Shown: positions 46,796-60,740 of the stretch, piece by piece | How the letters are laid out: each line of letters begins with the position of its first letter | How positions within the stretch are numbered: position 1 is the stretch's first letter | Assembly: GCF_008831285.2 (NCBI RefSeq) | Contig: NC_045142.1 | Span: 14,139,354 to 14,203,353 of the forward strand | Direction of reading: 5' to 3' | DNA from: Nymphaea colorata | Taxonomy: Eukaryota; Streptophyta; Magnoliopsida; Nymphaeales; Nymphaeaceae | DNA: 64,000 bases | Notes under the pieces: generated by a model | Databases searched by the model: none | Told to the model about the DNA's origin: nothing | What the model saw: only the letters and a program-made list of their open reading frames with translations | Position numbers and translations under genes: made by a program

Positions 46796-49700
46796 GTTAC
46801 CTGAATCCATCAAGGGTCATCAAAAGATTGCGTCATGTACCCATAGACTTATAAGAAAATTATGTATAAAATCAGTAGAGGACAGTAAACATACTAAGGA
46901 AAACATAGTTATACCTTGCGTCAAACCTGGCAGTGATAGCAATGGTGCTGTGTAGTTAAATCAACCATGGCAATAATGACAATGGATGGTGTTGCATGCA
47001 CTATGGAGCAATGCATTGTAATGGCAGGGTTGTGTGTTAACAAGAAGAAAATTTTTTACTTTTTCAAATTCCCATTTTACCCTTCATTGGGAAAATACAT
47101 ATCATGGTCTTGAACTTATATTGAAAATAGGTGGACTTTCACCAAGGGCTGACTGAACCTGCCCTGCTTGGCTTTCAAACGCCTAAGACCAGAGCCTTAG
47201 AAGTTAGTCACCTGACCAAATGAACTTTTTTGCACTTGATCATTACAACTCCTTTAAAACATTGAGAATTGTCCAAAGCAAGACCAATCAGGAGACACCT
47301 CAGCCCCACGGACCCCTGTGAATAGTTTGTATTAGCTCATTCTAATTCACACCAGTTCAGTTCATCTCAAGTTAGCCTAGCTTAGCTCACTGAACTTAGT
47401 CACCAACCAAATTTGGAACATTTGATATCTGGAGCTCAAAATTTGCTTTGAACAGGTCCATGTCAGTGAACCCACCTTGGATTTAGCTCACCTTAAATTA
47501 TAAAGAGCAAAACACCAGTTCTATCTTAGTGCACACATGCAGCATGTTATTCTCCCTCCTGCCAAAGATAAAACTGAGCTCCATCCAATTCCAACTAGGT
47601 CATGATGAGATATAGCGAAGTACATTACTATCTCATCTACCTTCTGTCAAGTTCAAATTTAGTTCAAATCACTTAGAAGTATAGCTTGCATACGTATGTG
47701 TAGATAAACTTTCCATTAGCCCTCATGTAGGACCCTTCAATAGGGGCAAAATCATCTATTCACTTTTTGGTTCCTACTTTGCTGTCAAACTTATGTTATA
47801 TGAAAAATATAAAGTTTGTCATTCTGGATGTCCAAAGCTTGATTCTATGCTTTTCATATCTCAAATTTCAAATCCATGACGTATATTTCTGGCCAAATCT
47901 AAACCTTTGATCAGGGTTCCTGATCCAGATCTTATATCAAATCTAAAATCCATCATCTAGAGCTTTCCTTGGACAAAGATCCGGCCCCAGATCTTAATTA
48001 TGATCCAGAACCGTGGTCTAGTTCATTTTGGTGCCATACTTGAAGTGCATACATGATATATATGTCTCCTGTATATATGTTCTTGTACCACAAATATACT
48101 TCAGTTCCTTCTTGTCTCTCCAAAGGGGATACAATTTTACCCTATGGACACCTTCAAAACTTTTCAAAGAACAATGTCCTTCAGTTATTTCTTGATTTCA
48201 TCAAGAATTAGCACAAAATCTCAAAAACATTGTTGAAATATGTCTTTCATATCTCACATTTTTTTAGTTTCAAGTTTTAACCTTTGATTTTTAATTGAGG
48301 GACGATTTTTGAGCTTTCAAGGTTTAGTCCCATATCTAAGATCTTGAAGTTCCTGCCCACTCCTAGCCATTACAAATAGGTGTCAACCTCCCTGTCTCTA
48401 CAAGTTGTTCAAAGCTCAAGTTGGCAGTGTAAGAGAGGAAAAATTCCACTCAAGTTCCTACAATTCTTGATTTTGAGAAAATAAAATTTTAAGGTCCAGG
48501 TCGAAGTTAGTGCTTAGTTCAAGTCACATTAGTGATAAAGTAAGCTAGCCAAATCTCAGTCGTGCTCAGCAGGAGGGTGTTAGCTTAGTTAGGGTTATCC
48601 AGGTCTAGGAATTCTTGCGTCCTCTAATTAGTCTTTCTGGAAAGGGCTTTTTCTTCTGTTTTTGATCGGCTAGCAGCTTTCTCTCATCCTGTAATTACTC
48701 TCAAATAAGTTTCCACCCCCTCAAACTCTCCATATTGCATCTTTCCTTCTTTTCTTTCTTGCTTTCTTAGTAGGGTGCCATAGGTAATTTATTATTTTCT
48801 CACCATGCTTAGATTAATTTTCTTTTTTATGCTCTAGGCTAGTTTGCTTTGATTGATTCTTCGGCCCATGCTAGTTTGCATTAGGCTTATTAGATAGATT
48901 CAATTTAAATGTCTCTAGGGTAGGAATAGAGGTCTGGTATTTCTCCCATCCCTTTCCTGTGTATTCCATTTTAGTGCTTGGTTTCCATATTGTGTGCTTT
49001 CTTTGCTTTCTACATTATATGTAGTTTCCCTCGTTATTATTCATCTGGATGTCAAAATGCATATGCACTATGGTTTGATCTAGCGCTATGGTTTAACAAA
49101 TGTTAGACACATCACAATTTGACTAGGAATTCTATCAAATAGGACTAGTATTGTACCCTTGATAGTAGTGTAGGCACATGAAACCCTTAATTTGATCTAA
49201 TTCCCAGAGGAACACACTTTAGGAAACATATTTTCTCAATGATTTTCAAAACAAAAGCCTTCTTTTTCTAAATCCCAGACTTTGAAGACCCTAGGTCCAT
49301 GCAGGTTCAAGATGAAATACTAGATCAACTCTCCCATTAGAATTTATTCTAAAGCTAAACCTAGATCGATCTAACCTATGAGCCTGTGTGCCACCAGGCC
49401 TTAACCCATTTAATATCCATTCTTAGTCGATTTGGATGTTCTCTATCATGAAAATCAAGCCAATTGTATTTGAGTCTTGCAAGTTTGAAAAATAGATTTT
49501 GGATATGCAAATTTAGATCTTAAACTTGGATAGACTTGAATCCCAATTTAAACTTTATATTATGATCTTGGATCTTAGATCCCCACAATCTTAAGCTTGA
49601 AATCCAATTCAGAACTTGAGCCTGCACACTCAAAACATAGATGAACCTCAATCATGGTAGCATTTGAATTTCTGAACATGGATGTTAAATTATGATCTGG

Positions 49701-50079
49701 GTCTGGATCTTAGATTTGGATCTTAATTTCAGATTTGGAGTGCACGAACTTAGAATCATGAAATTGGATCTTACACCTCAGACCTGGCCATAAATTGGAT
49801 CAAAGCTGGTTTTGGATCCAAGTAATGGATTTGGATTCCAAGTTGGACCTTATTTCAGAACGCTGGATCAAACATATTTGGATCTTAGGTAGCAGGTTCG
49901 GATCTTGGTGCTGGATCTCCCTAAACACATAACTTAATATCTTGTCCTAAATCTCCAAACAACATAATAAAGTGACCCCCTCTAGTTCCAAAGCTAAGTA
50001 TAGACATTTTGTCAATACCATAGATGAACTTACTGGAATCTAGTATTTACTGAAGAATGTTAGGCACTACCTACATGGT
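46796..50079. other. Internal region of the degenerate copia element, non-coding
   Basis: I find no gag, protease, integrase or RT. T-rich and 'gatct'-rich segments dominate. The RNase H tail comes only at its end, so either the coding part was deleted or the internal region was replaced by non-coding DNA. Confidence 0.5.
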
Positions 50080-50290
50080 TGTTCATTGGGACTTTAAAGC
50101 AAGCATATTGAACTTGATGTCCATTGCATTCATGACCAGATCACCATGACCAGATCACCAAACACCGACTTCAAGTCAAGCATCTTGTCTCACATCAGAT
50201 AGTTGATGTTCTTACTAAACCTCTACCCTCTACTAAATAATACCTAAGATCCAAACTCAGCATCCATCCTCGACTATTGGCTTTGTGGGA
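50080..50290 (+). pseudogene. Copia RNase H C-terminus, relic
   Basis: In changing frames it reads 'KHIELDVHCIHDQIT' (50,102-50,145) and then 'QVKHLVSHQIVDVLTKPLP' (about 50,173-50,229), followed by 'LRSKLSIHPRLLALWDM'. These are the standard C-terminal blocks of copia pol. A 14-base tandem duplication ('catgaccagatcac') has disrupted the middle, and stops follow. It lies about 180 bp before the second LTR-like repeat, which is where pol should end. Confidence 0.8.
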
Positions 50291-50466
50291 CATGTTAGTA
50301 AAGAGAAGCAAGATTGATGTCAAACCTGATAACATCAAGAAATAAAGATGGCAAGATATCACAAATGTGAACAGGAAAATTGATGAGAACACCATTGGAA
50401 ATGGCAAAACAGGAACTTTTAATTTAGGATGCACAAATCCGATCTAAAGCCAAAAATACTTGGTTG

Positions 50467-51260
50467 AGGAATATCTAATTGTGATGATGCGAAGAGCTGA
50501 GAAACCATTCTTGGATTGACCATGATTCAATTAGAAAGATTGAGCTTCACTGAAGTGTAGTGTCCAAAATTGTACAACCCTTTGTGGATCTGTAGATTCA
50601 GGAATGAACTCAAATATGAATTGTTAAACTGAAACTGAAGTCAAGAATGCTTAGACTAAGCACTGAAGAATGTGATCTTAGTTTGGAGTGAGGTGACATA
50701 TTTGGGATTAAGAGATTCTAGCTCAGACCTGCTAAATAAGCGTGAGAGTGACACTTTGGTTTTAGGACGACTACTGCAGAACTTGAATCTAGATTCTGGA
50801 ACTCAAAATAACTCAGGGAATACTCTGTAGGTACTCAAGAGACTGGGACTGTGCCGAGCTCTTTCAGGTCAAATAGTTTGTTGGTGATCCAAAAATAGTA
50901 GGATAAGCTCACCAGGTTAGGGCAAGCTTGTTCTACGCTAGGGTAAACCTGGCATGCAAACTCCAATGACTCCTGAAGGCTTATAGGGATCCTCCTAATC
51001 GTTCAAGTGTTAGGCAATTCTTGGCGTTCCTAGGCAAGATTCCAAATTTTGAGATGAAAAGGCAAGACATAAGGCCAAAAGTGTCGTTTTAGGGCAATGG
51101 CAACCTAGATGATCTAGGTCTATGTTTCTGGTCTGCAGATGTTCTTAGAGCTCTGTTCTAATAAATGGTCCTTAGTATTGAAATTCTGCTTTGAAGACCA
51201 GTTCAAAATCACCTTGAGAAGGGCAAACTACAAAATTTGGAGTGTCTGCAAATAGGAACG
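50467..51260 (+). mobile_element. Probable 3' LTR of the degenerate copia element
   Basis: Direct-repeat partner of 45,660-46,450, without the 322 bp tandem duplication. It sits after the copia RNase H relic as a 3' LTR should. Divergence between the two copies is large by eye, so the insertion is old. Confidence 0.6.
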
Positions 51261-51514
51261 CAATAATGTTGGGGGAGGACAGATCATGGCACCTATAGGT
51301 GCTATTGAAATCCTATAACACCACTATCAGTATCCTTTTTCCTCAGTCAGCTCCATAGCCTACCATCAATCTGCTGCAATGTCCTTCAATCCAGCCACCA
51401 TTGCCATCATCGCCCTACCAAAATAGTGATTGATGAAAAAATGCCAACCCTGTGGGTAATTGCCACTATGTTCGCACTCCTCACTCTCCTCAGGAGCGGT
51501 TGATGTGAATCAAC

Positions 51515-52640
51515 AAAATTTTTGAATTGGATTTTGAGAAAAATTTTCAAAAGAAAGGGATCCTCCCGTCGGTATGAAGTCCAACCATTCTGGCCGTCTT
51601 TAACAGGGGTAATTGGACCAAGGACTAAAAATTCTTTGGGTCATGTACAAGTTATCAATGCAAATCCTATATGCTTGTGCATTGAGGCTTTGGTTATGAG
51701 AATCCAAAGTTCATTTCAAACAAATGATTCAGACTTGTTTTGGAGTGAAATTGAAACAAGTTGCTTGGGAAAATGACTTATTTTTGCAAGTTATTTTGGA
51801 AATTCTTTGGAGAGTTTTTTAATTGATTTGTTTTGAAGACCATTATTTTGGTCGAAATTGCATGCCATTTGAATGAGATTAATAATCGTCATGATTTTGA
51901 AAGTCAATTTGTCAATTTGACATTTTTAGAACATAAATGTAGGGAAAATTGGAGATTTTGAAGATTGAAATCGAGTTTTTTGTTGTAAACTCAAGATAAT
52001 TTTAAGATTTTGGGTTGATCTTATGATCAACTTTTAGGAAAATGGCCAAGTTGCCTTAGCAAGCTGAATTGATTTTGAAATCTCTTTTGCCAAATCATGT
52101 GATTAGACCTAAAAGAGAATGAGAAAATTTGGATTTGAATGGGTTCCAAAATGTTAGAAAACATATTGTTTTTAAAACATGTTTTGGCTAAGATTAGAGA
52201 TGTGATGCTTGTGTTTGCTTTGGAAACTAAGTGAGTTCTACAAATTCTTGTTGCAATATGACTTGGTCACCTTTTGCAACTCAAAATTGAATCACTTAAT
52301 TTTTAGAGAATGTGCACGCGGTGCCTTTGATTTTGGGTGAATATGAATGCATGAGATGAGAAAAGAAACTATATGAAACATTCATTCTTCTCTCTCACGT
52401 AATTTCAACTATATGAAACATTCATTCTTCCCTCTCTCATAATCTCTCAATATTCATTTAATGTAATTACACATCATATAATCTACACATAAAGATTGAT
52501 TTTAATTGGAATGTACATAAAATTGGTACAACACTTTTTTAATGAATTCTAGAGTCAAGAGTTGAACCTGAGGGCCTAATACTCATTTCAAAAGGCATTC
52601 TTTTCAAAGGGTGCTTGGTTAGCATAGCATGGTGCTTTTA
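51515..52640 (-). mobile_element. Inverted, diverged relative of the Tat/Ogre LTR 3' part
   Basis: On the minus strand the region around 51,545-51,640 matches the LTR end near 42,830-42,900, sharing 'gtccttgg', 'aattacccc', 'ggaatggt(c/t)g', 'taccgacggg' and 'tccctttctt'. Going right, further LTR pieces follow in reverse order, including 'catgcattcatattcaccc' (about 52,330) and 'ttaggccctcaggttcaactcttga' (about 52,565). It could be a solo or truncated LTR of a related family. The boundaries are approximate. Confidence 0.55.
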
Positions 52641-52766
52641 GATAATGCTAGCATGTGTCCCCATGCATGCATTGAACTATGGTGTTAAGGGAGGCTGTCC
52701 GGTGAAATGCATTGGGCAGCCTTGATGGGATCTTTCATGATCATGTGAATGGTGAATCTAGCCTTT

Positions 52767-52956
52767 TAAAGTCATGCAACCATTTGATTTTTATCATCCG
52801 ATCAAACATGATGGACAATTAAGAGAAAAATAAGGAAAAAAAGGTGACAGACATTTTCATCATCTAAGATTAATTTATACCTTTTTTCTTGGTTTTTTCT
52901 CTTAATTATCCATCTGCTTTAGATGGACAACCTTTCTTAGATAGTTGGGTGACTCC
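52767..52956. mobile_element. MITE-like element, copy 1
   Basis: Starts 'aaagtcatgcaaccatttga' and ends with '...agttgggtgact', an imperfect inverted repeat of the start. About 190 bp with an A-rich centre and no coding capacity. A perfect 8-base inverted pair (GGTGACTC and GAGTCACC) straddles its right end at 52,949-52,973. Confidence 0.55.
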
Positions 52957-52975
52957 AGCTAACTAGAGTCACCGT

Positions 52976-53080
<105 letters not shown>

Positions 53081-53089
53081 TGGCTTTTC

Positions 53090-53274
53090 AAAGTCACCTA
53101 GCCATCTAATAAGGGCCATTTGATCTAACATAAATGTTAAAGAGAAAAATAAGCTGAAAAAAGTGATCGACATTTTATCCTCTAATGTTAATTCATACAT
53201 TTTTTTCTTTGTTTTTCTTTCAAACATCAATCAGATTAATAAGGATGTCCCCTGTCAAATGGCTGGGTGACTGC
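53090..53274. mobile_element. MITE-like element, copy 2
   Basis: Starts 'aaagtcacctagccatctaa' and ends 'aaatggctgggtgactgcag', an imperfect inverted repeat of about 20 bases. About 185 bp, clearly related to copy 1 through the A-rich centre and 'aatgttaattcatac'. TA runs lie on both sides (53,001-53,078 and 53,297-53,332). TA-rich targets suit a Tc1/mariner- or PIF-type MITE, but I cannot separate the target site from the microsatellite. Confidence 0.6.
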
Positions 53275-53287
53275 AGAATCATCATTC

Positions 53288-53333
<46 letters not shown>

Positions 53334-53334
53334 C

Positions 53335-53926
53335 TAAAAAAAGGGAAGTTAACATGCACTACCGGAGTATGGTTCTTTCAAATTGGGGACCAAAATTTAG
53401 AGCTGGCCTGTTAACTTGAACTTGTGTTTTGGGTTTTTTTTTGTTCATTTTTTTATCATAATATTATAGAAAAGAAAACATGAGAGAAAAAAGACTCCAT
53501 TGTGCCATTAGTAAATGTAGTTCGGTTATAAATAATTGTTAGAAACTAATTTAAAGAATGCGACAAAGGGGAAACCAACCTGGGAAATGTCTTTGAAATA
53601 CATAGCCTTGTCTCGTTGTGAAGATTGCGGTGGCATTTGACACAGGGCACAAAAAAAATTTAATGGGTGAAGTTTTTACCAACTTTACTCTGCATACAGG
53701 GAACATATGATTCAATACCTTCTGATTTTAAAGTTGTTTCTTGTAGATCCAACCACATAAATCAGCTTCGAATGTCCATAATAATAATAACACAAAAAGA
53801 TTAAGGAAAAAAAGAAATCCGTACACTTGATTCACAAATGAGTTTATTCTAACTCTAAGATTTGTATTTATGAAGTAATTTATTTAACTGGAATAAATTT
53901 CGTAGCCTTAGACAACATTGGATGTA

Positions 53927-53994
<68 letters not shown>

Positions 53995-56542
53995 ATATAT
54001 ATATGAGAGAGAGTGACCATTGCAGGCCATTGGACCAAGCTAACAGGGGGACCATAATATGATAGCAAATATGTATGTGTGTGTGTATGAGAGAGAGAGA
54101 AAAACATGAGGACAGAAGAATACATCCCAACACAGGCAAAGAGAAGAAGCCAAGAAGAAAGCAGAATGCCTTTTAAGCTGAGCACTGCGAAAAAAAAAAT
54201 GATGTCAGTTTGACCTCCAGTGATTGAGTCAGAATTTTTTTGTTAGAAGAGCCCAACATAGTTTCCGAATTTTATCTAAAGCCAAAATATAATTTTTCAA
54301 TTTTTTTATAAATTAAACTAAAATTTTTAAATTTTACATGCAAAGTTTTGAAATTTTGAAAATCAGAGAGGGGCATTGCCCCTGCCGGCCTCCTACCTCA
54401 ACCCTGCTGACCTCTGTTCTAGATGGGAAAGTCAGTACCCAACTCAGTTGGATCAAAGTGGAATCAGCTGATATCCAGCCAAAATGCTTCAAAAAATTTG
54501 GATATGGAAAAGAAATCAACATTCAATTAAGAAATTGATTAGTTTGGAAACAAATCTAAGAAATGACATCCAGTTAGATTTGATTTAGATTGGGTTTAAA
54601 TAAATATCCAATTAGACTGGGTTTAAAAATTTACTTGTGCATAATAAATAGGAGTAACCAATAAGGGATACATGTATTTCATAGCATTTGCCCAAAAAGT
54701 CAAATGCATATCATAAGTATCAGGATGCAAATCACCTTGTGTTCTAAATCACATTGGAATCCTAAAAAACTAATCACCTATTGATATGCATCAAACTCTA
54801 CCATGCCATGTTAGTCATAAAATAAGATAGAGATAAATATCTTTGTTATTTTCTTAATATACTGGTGGTCATTTTATAGGACTGTGTGGACAAATATTGA
54901 TAGAAATTTTACATGCATGGACAAAGTTCTTAGACTATTTCATTCAAATTTCATATTTAGAAATCAGATTCATCGTGATATCAATTTTGATCCAATTAAG
55001 TAATGTTTCACAGCAAAAATCTCCTTAATGTCAATATTTCAGAAAATGGCTTGATTTAGTGTATGGCATGACTTTTCATACAAAATTTAGTTTTATACCT
55101 ATTATGAGGAAAAAGTTCTCTTCTCCCAACAATTATAAATGGGAAGGACATGGGGGAGACCAGACACCAAATTGCAAGGCTAAAAAGCTTGTGCAAGATT
55201 TGGGAAAACTTTGACTATATTGCTTTCTCCTGGGCAGAAAAGAGCATGTTGGCCAAAATTTGTTCACATTAGGTCTGTTTTAGGCTAAGCTTTAAAGGTT
55301 TAGATCTGGTTTGTTATTCCCAAAAACTATTGATGGGCTGTTTTCTTCTAGGCAAAGTTTTCTTGAAACTAAGTACTTCACAGACTTCAGGAGATACCAT
55401 ATTAGGTATTTCCATCTCTCTTTTCCTTTCTTCTTTTTCTTTTCTTTCCTTGCTTTATTTAGTTTTTGCTTGCGTAAGTGTTTATTTCTTATTTCATATA
55501 AGATTAAATCAGTTTGCTATTCTTTTTGCCTAGATCTTGATGTTTTTTTTTTTTAATTTTATTGTTATCTTTGATTTATTTCTGCTTTTTGCTTGGTGTT
55601 AGGACATCTGTCCTAAACTCTGAAGGATCCTAAGATATGTTAAGGCAGTCTCCAAAGTGTAGGAGATTACAAGCACCCGCTTTCAAACAATATTGGATCA
55701 ATTAACATACCCAAATGCAGTTCCCGCAACCCCCAATGCAGTCTTGCTACAATGGACTCTTGGGTCCCATTTGAAAGATTCTCCCAAATTTTGTCTTTCC
55801 CTTGTCTTTCAAATTCTTAGTTGCCAGTATAATGCAGTATGGGCATTCAATGTCTTCAAGAAATATGCCTTCTAAATTTTGGATAATATGGAGAACTTTC
55901 ACCAATTGGATTTTTGAAGTTCCTCAAGTAGGTTGGCATTGTAAATAAACATTCCAGTCATCAATTTCGAGTGAATAAATGAATCTAATGAAGTGTTCAA
56001 ATTCCAAGAAAGTTGAGAAGATTACAAAAAATCATTAAGATGGTTGATGAAAAGTGGATTACGAAATGCAAAGGGAGGGAAGATTATGAAATGCAAAGCA
56101 AGGGATAGGTGCTTATTTTATGCCATTGGAATTGTGGGATTTGAGCTTTTAGTAATTCATACCATGAAGTTTACCGGGACTCCGGCGTATGAGTTTCCTG
56201 CTTGACAGCCGGACTGTTACTCTTGCGGACCCATAGTTGGTGTATGGTTTTAGGTTGATGAAAAGGAAAAAAATATGTCAGATAATTTGGAAGGGACATG
56301 AAAAAATTCGAATTTATTTGTGTTTATGTGACTTGTGTTTGTGTATATTTTATTAGTGAATATGATCACAGCATCAATTATGCAACCACAAGCTTGTTGC
56401 CTCCTTGCAGCGGCCAAACCAATTCTCCTGGACTAAAAGTTGTAAAAGAATTGTGTTGAGTACAACCACTACAACCAACTGCACTAATGGTTGGACCAAA
56501 GTAGGCGTAGCTTACTTGAAAGAGAGATGTAACTGCACAAAT
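53335..56542. other. No gene recognised; microsatellite inside
   Basis: An AT run at 53,930-53,978 passes into GT (53,979-53,994), then TA, with a GA run at about 54,089-54,100. Short frames at 54,334-54,538, 55,311-55,556 and 55,693-55,875 show no family features. Confidence 0.5.
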
Positions 56543-56948
56543 CCATCTGCCCACAAAAAAATTATAAAGTATAAACAGAAAGCACATACATTTTGTTTCT
56601 TGTTACATCAAGATCAACGTCCAAATAACCTTTAGGAACTATATCAAAGAGGAAGCCGCGTGGAATTCTACTGTAATGAGAGGAAGAAAGAGGGGGGTGG
56701 CAGCTCTTCAGCGGCAGCTCTTCCACAGTAGCAAGATGGAAGCAAGGCAGCTGAGTCTTCTTCAGCGGGACATCTATGTTTGCTTCTCGACCATCGCTTC
56801 TCTCTCTTCCCATCTTTCTGTCACTTTTTTTTGTTTATTTGTTTATTGCTAATTAATTTTGTTTTATCTCATAAATTTTTTATTCCCTTTGACTAGCTAT
56901 GGAATTGCAGAGGTACATGATCTACGATTTCACATGGTTGATATGCGA

Positions 56949-57011
<63 letters not shown>

Positions 57012-57290
57012 TTATTTATTTATCCCATTTTGTTAGAAAGACAACCTTACGTTTATTATTTATTTTTATTGGTTTTGTCACCTTTCTGTGTTACCAATCC
57101 TCGCTGACGCTAACGTGTCTAAAGCAATAGCTATGAGAAGTTGACATTAAATATGTCTTTATAAAAAATTATGAGCCAAGCTATTGTTTGGATTTTGTGC
57201 TCAGTTGTTCTTTCCATTTAAGATCAGAAGAAAAAATAGTGCATTTGCGTGGAAAACCAATGTATATAAATCCTGCTTAAAAGCAATGCA
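56543..57290. repeat. Left arm of a large inverted repeat
   Basis: Reverse complement of 59,305-60,062 over almost its whole length. Shared landmarks, in order from outside in: 'gcccacaaaaaaa', 'cgtccaaataacctttagga', 'gctaattaattttgtt', 'gactagct', 'tttcacatggttgatatg', a CT/TA microsatellite (56,952-57,007), 'cattttgttagaaagacaac' and 'gttgacattaaatatgtctt'. The arms differ by many small changes. No gene is seen in the arm. Confidence 0.85.
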
Positions 57291-58654
57291 ATATAAATTT
57301 CTTAACCTGACAGAAATAATAGATGTGCACATTATTACAAATCAGAAACTGCAAATTGCATAGGTGCATGGCCAGCCGAGGGCTGCCAAGGCGTCACCCA
57401 GCCCTATAATGCTCCCAAGATCACTTCCAGCTGCCCTCCGAAAAAGGTTTGTAGAGGGTAGGCCTTAAATTTTACATTTAGTATGCGATACATTTGAACA
57501 ATCTCTTACAGCTCACACATCCAAATTCATACACGCCTAGTCGTTCCAAACCATTCGCTGATCGTAGGTGAGTTGACCGTGCCTGGGCTGTGTCCCTAGT
57601 GCCCTGCGCTTAAGGAGGAGCCCACAGACGAACTGAGGTCAGTGGCCGAGTTTGAGCCGAGCAGTTATCATCCCCTATTCTACCACAGTCTTCTGTTGCA
57701 GAGCCGATGAGCTGCAATCCCAGAACCTGCAGAAACCCTCATTGGTAGGATCGACAGTCGAAACACCCGCAGCCACCTTCACCGCAGCGTCCAGTGGGAG
57801 CTAGCCTCATCGACGGTGGCAGGCTTCCCCATATTGAAAAAAACGGGAATTCTCCCATCCGGTGAAGTGTCCCAGGATTCGTTTCCCCCTGCATTGCCTC
57901 TGTTTCTTCTGCGACACCTGATTTCTCTAATTTGTCGCGAGGAAAACCAACTCAGCCGAAGCTACTGTTCCGTCTGCTCAGCCACCGGAGGGCCTTTGGA
58001 TGTCACCAACTTCTACTCCGCTGCTGCTGTTCTTCTACCGAGGGAGCTTGGCTGGTGTTCTCTCTATCACCTTGTAGAGTTAGGTAGGGAGCATTCTATT
58101 TTCAACACCATGGGGTGCTGGATTCCATCACCTCGACCCCCACATGGTTCAGATCCCACGCAAGTGTGCCTCCACCCCTTTGTGAGTGCTTGGAGCTTGC
58201 CACTGCTCCTTTTTCTCAATAAGTAGAGCATATGTGCCATTTGATATTCCCAGTCACCAACAGCCATCTTCATGATTCAGACAAATCAACTGACGGTGAA
58301 TGGTTGAGTACATGAGCAGATTGGTCACACAGCCTTATCTCTTTCCAAAGTGATTATATTTATAATGAACCCCACCATCAGTGGGCCTAATATCTAAAAC
58401 CATCTTGAAGACTTAAATGAGATAAAAAAGGTGAAACCCATCGAATGTTAGATTACTAAAACAATATAACCAGTCCGTCTAATCTAACGATTGTTATGGA
58501 CAATATGGGTTAAACCCATCAAAACAATGAAGAATGTTTATTTTTTTTATCGTGGCGCTTTGATGGGACTCTTCCCTCAAGAGGCCAATGTGTTTATTTT
58601 TTGTAATAACTAATAAGACAGAAAAATATTAGTATTGACAATTTCATCAGGTTT
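57291..58654. other. Loop of the inverted repeat, no gene recognised
   Basis: GC-richer between about 57,400 and 58,200, with a 136-residue plus-strand frame at 57,816-58,226 that resembles no family I know. I do not call it a gene. Confidence 0.5.
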
Positions 58655-59209
58655 TATACAGATGGTGAAGCGTATTCTCCGATATATAAAAGGTACTCTT
58701 GATATAGGTTTGAGAATCATGACTCAAAGTTCTTTAGATTTATATGCTTTGTGTGATGCTGATTGGGCTAGTTGTCACGAGACAAGAAGGTCGACTATAT
58801 GTTTTTGTACCTTTCTAGGAAATAATTGTATTACATGGAGTGCCAAGAAACAAAGCACATCCACTAGATCAAGCATGGGTCAGAATACAGAGCCATGGCA
58901 TCGATTGCCGCAGAGTTAGCCTGGATCTCTTTTGTTCTCTAAGATCTTGGAGTTCATTTAAACAGTCCACCGGTGGTTCACTGTGACAATATCAGTGCTT
59001 TACAGATGACCATCAATCCTATCTTTCACAATAGATCCAAATACATTCAAGTGGGTTATAATTATGTTAGAGAAAAAGTGGCTGAAAGATCTTTGATCAC
59101 CAAATTTGTTCCCTCAAAACATCAAATTGTAGATATTTTTACAAAGCCTTTAACAAGGATTCAATTTCACGCCTTAAAGGAGCAAACTAGGTCTCAACAG
59201 TTGACATAG
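58655..59209 (+). pseudogene. Copia RT end and RNase H, fragment
   Basis: Opens at 'MVKRILRYIKGTLDIGLRI', then 'LYALCDADWASC' (RNase H catalytic Asp region), 'TRRSTICFCTFLGNNCITW' and 'AKKQSTSTRSS'. A frameshift near 58,880-58,920 disrupts the usual 'EAEYRA' block. The frame resumes at 58,973 with 'VHCDNISALQM', 'KYIQVGYNYVREKV' (where the family has TKHIE-type residues) and 'HQIVDIFTKPLT', ending at 59,209. No RT core, integrase or gag is present. It is relatively fresh compared with the relic at 50,080, with one main frame break, and lies between the arms of the inverted repeat. Confidence 0.85.
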
Positions 59210-59304
59210 TTTGATGGGAGTAAAAACAAATGACGTCATCTCAAGCTATGGAGATTTGGGGATGAGCCAAATGGAGATTACGAAGAGACAAAAAAGGAAG
59301 ACGT

Positions 59305-60062
<758 letters not shown>

Positions 60063-60572
60063 AAGAACTCTCTTGATGACATCTGAGTGAGGAGGGCTAG
60101 AAAAACAACATTGTTTGTGAAGAATTAATACAAGGAGGAAGTCGTGATGTTCACACAAACAGGTTCACGTCTTCCTAATATAGGAACTTGCGCAGATCAC
60201 ACGACCCCATGTGACTCAGGTCCTATAAAATTTAAAGTATTCAATAATCTTCTTGGTTTTTTCTTTCTTCTGAAAGAAAAAAAAAAAACTGTTGATGAAA
60301 CCTCTAGTAGTTCGATGAACACTTTCTTCTGATCTGCACAAAGAAAGTTGCTTAACATGACCTGACTTCGATGGGATACCAGGTATGATTATGGTGTTTA
60401 ATTTTCCATGTCAAAGTAATTGCACAAACAGAATGTTGGAAAGTGTAAGGAACCTATCTGCAAATGTCAGCACTTAGGGTGTACATTTAAGAAGAAGTGG
60501 CCACACTGGATTTAGTTTATAGATAATGGCAAACACTAGCTGGCCTGGATTGAGCAACAGTTGCCAACATTA

Positions 60573-60740
60573 TTTATACAAGCAGGTTCACGTCTTCCTC
60601 CCTGTATTAATTCTTCACACAAACAATGTTGTTCCTCTAGCCCTCCCCACTCAGATGTCATCAAGAGAGTTCTTTCATCCATTTGCCCACAAAAAAATTA
60701 TGAAGTATGAACCGAAAGCACATACATTTGCTTCATGTTA
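60573..60740. repeat. Second inverted repeat, right arm
   Basis: Inverted partner of 60,025-60,185, with a loop of about 390 bp. Its 'tttgcccacaaaaaaattatg' end also matches the outer end of the left arm at 56,543-56,605 in the same orientation, so three copies of this segment exist here. Confidence 0.75.

Noticed and set aside
57816-58226. 136-residue plus-strand frame in the fold-back loop
   Set aside because: GC-richer DNA yields long chance frames; composition and motifs give no support for a real protein.
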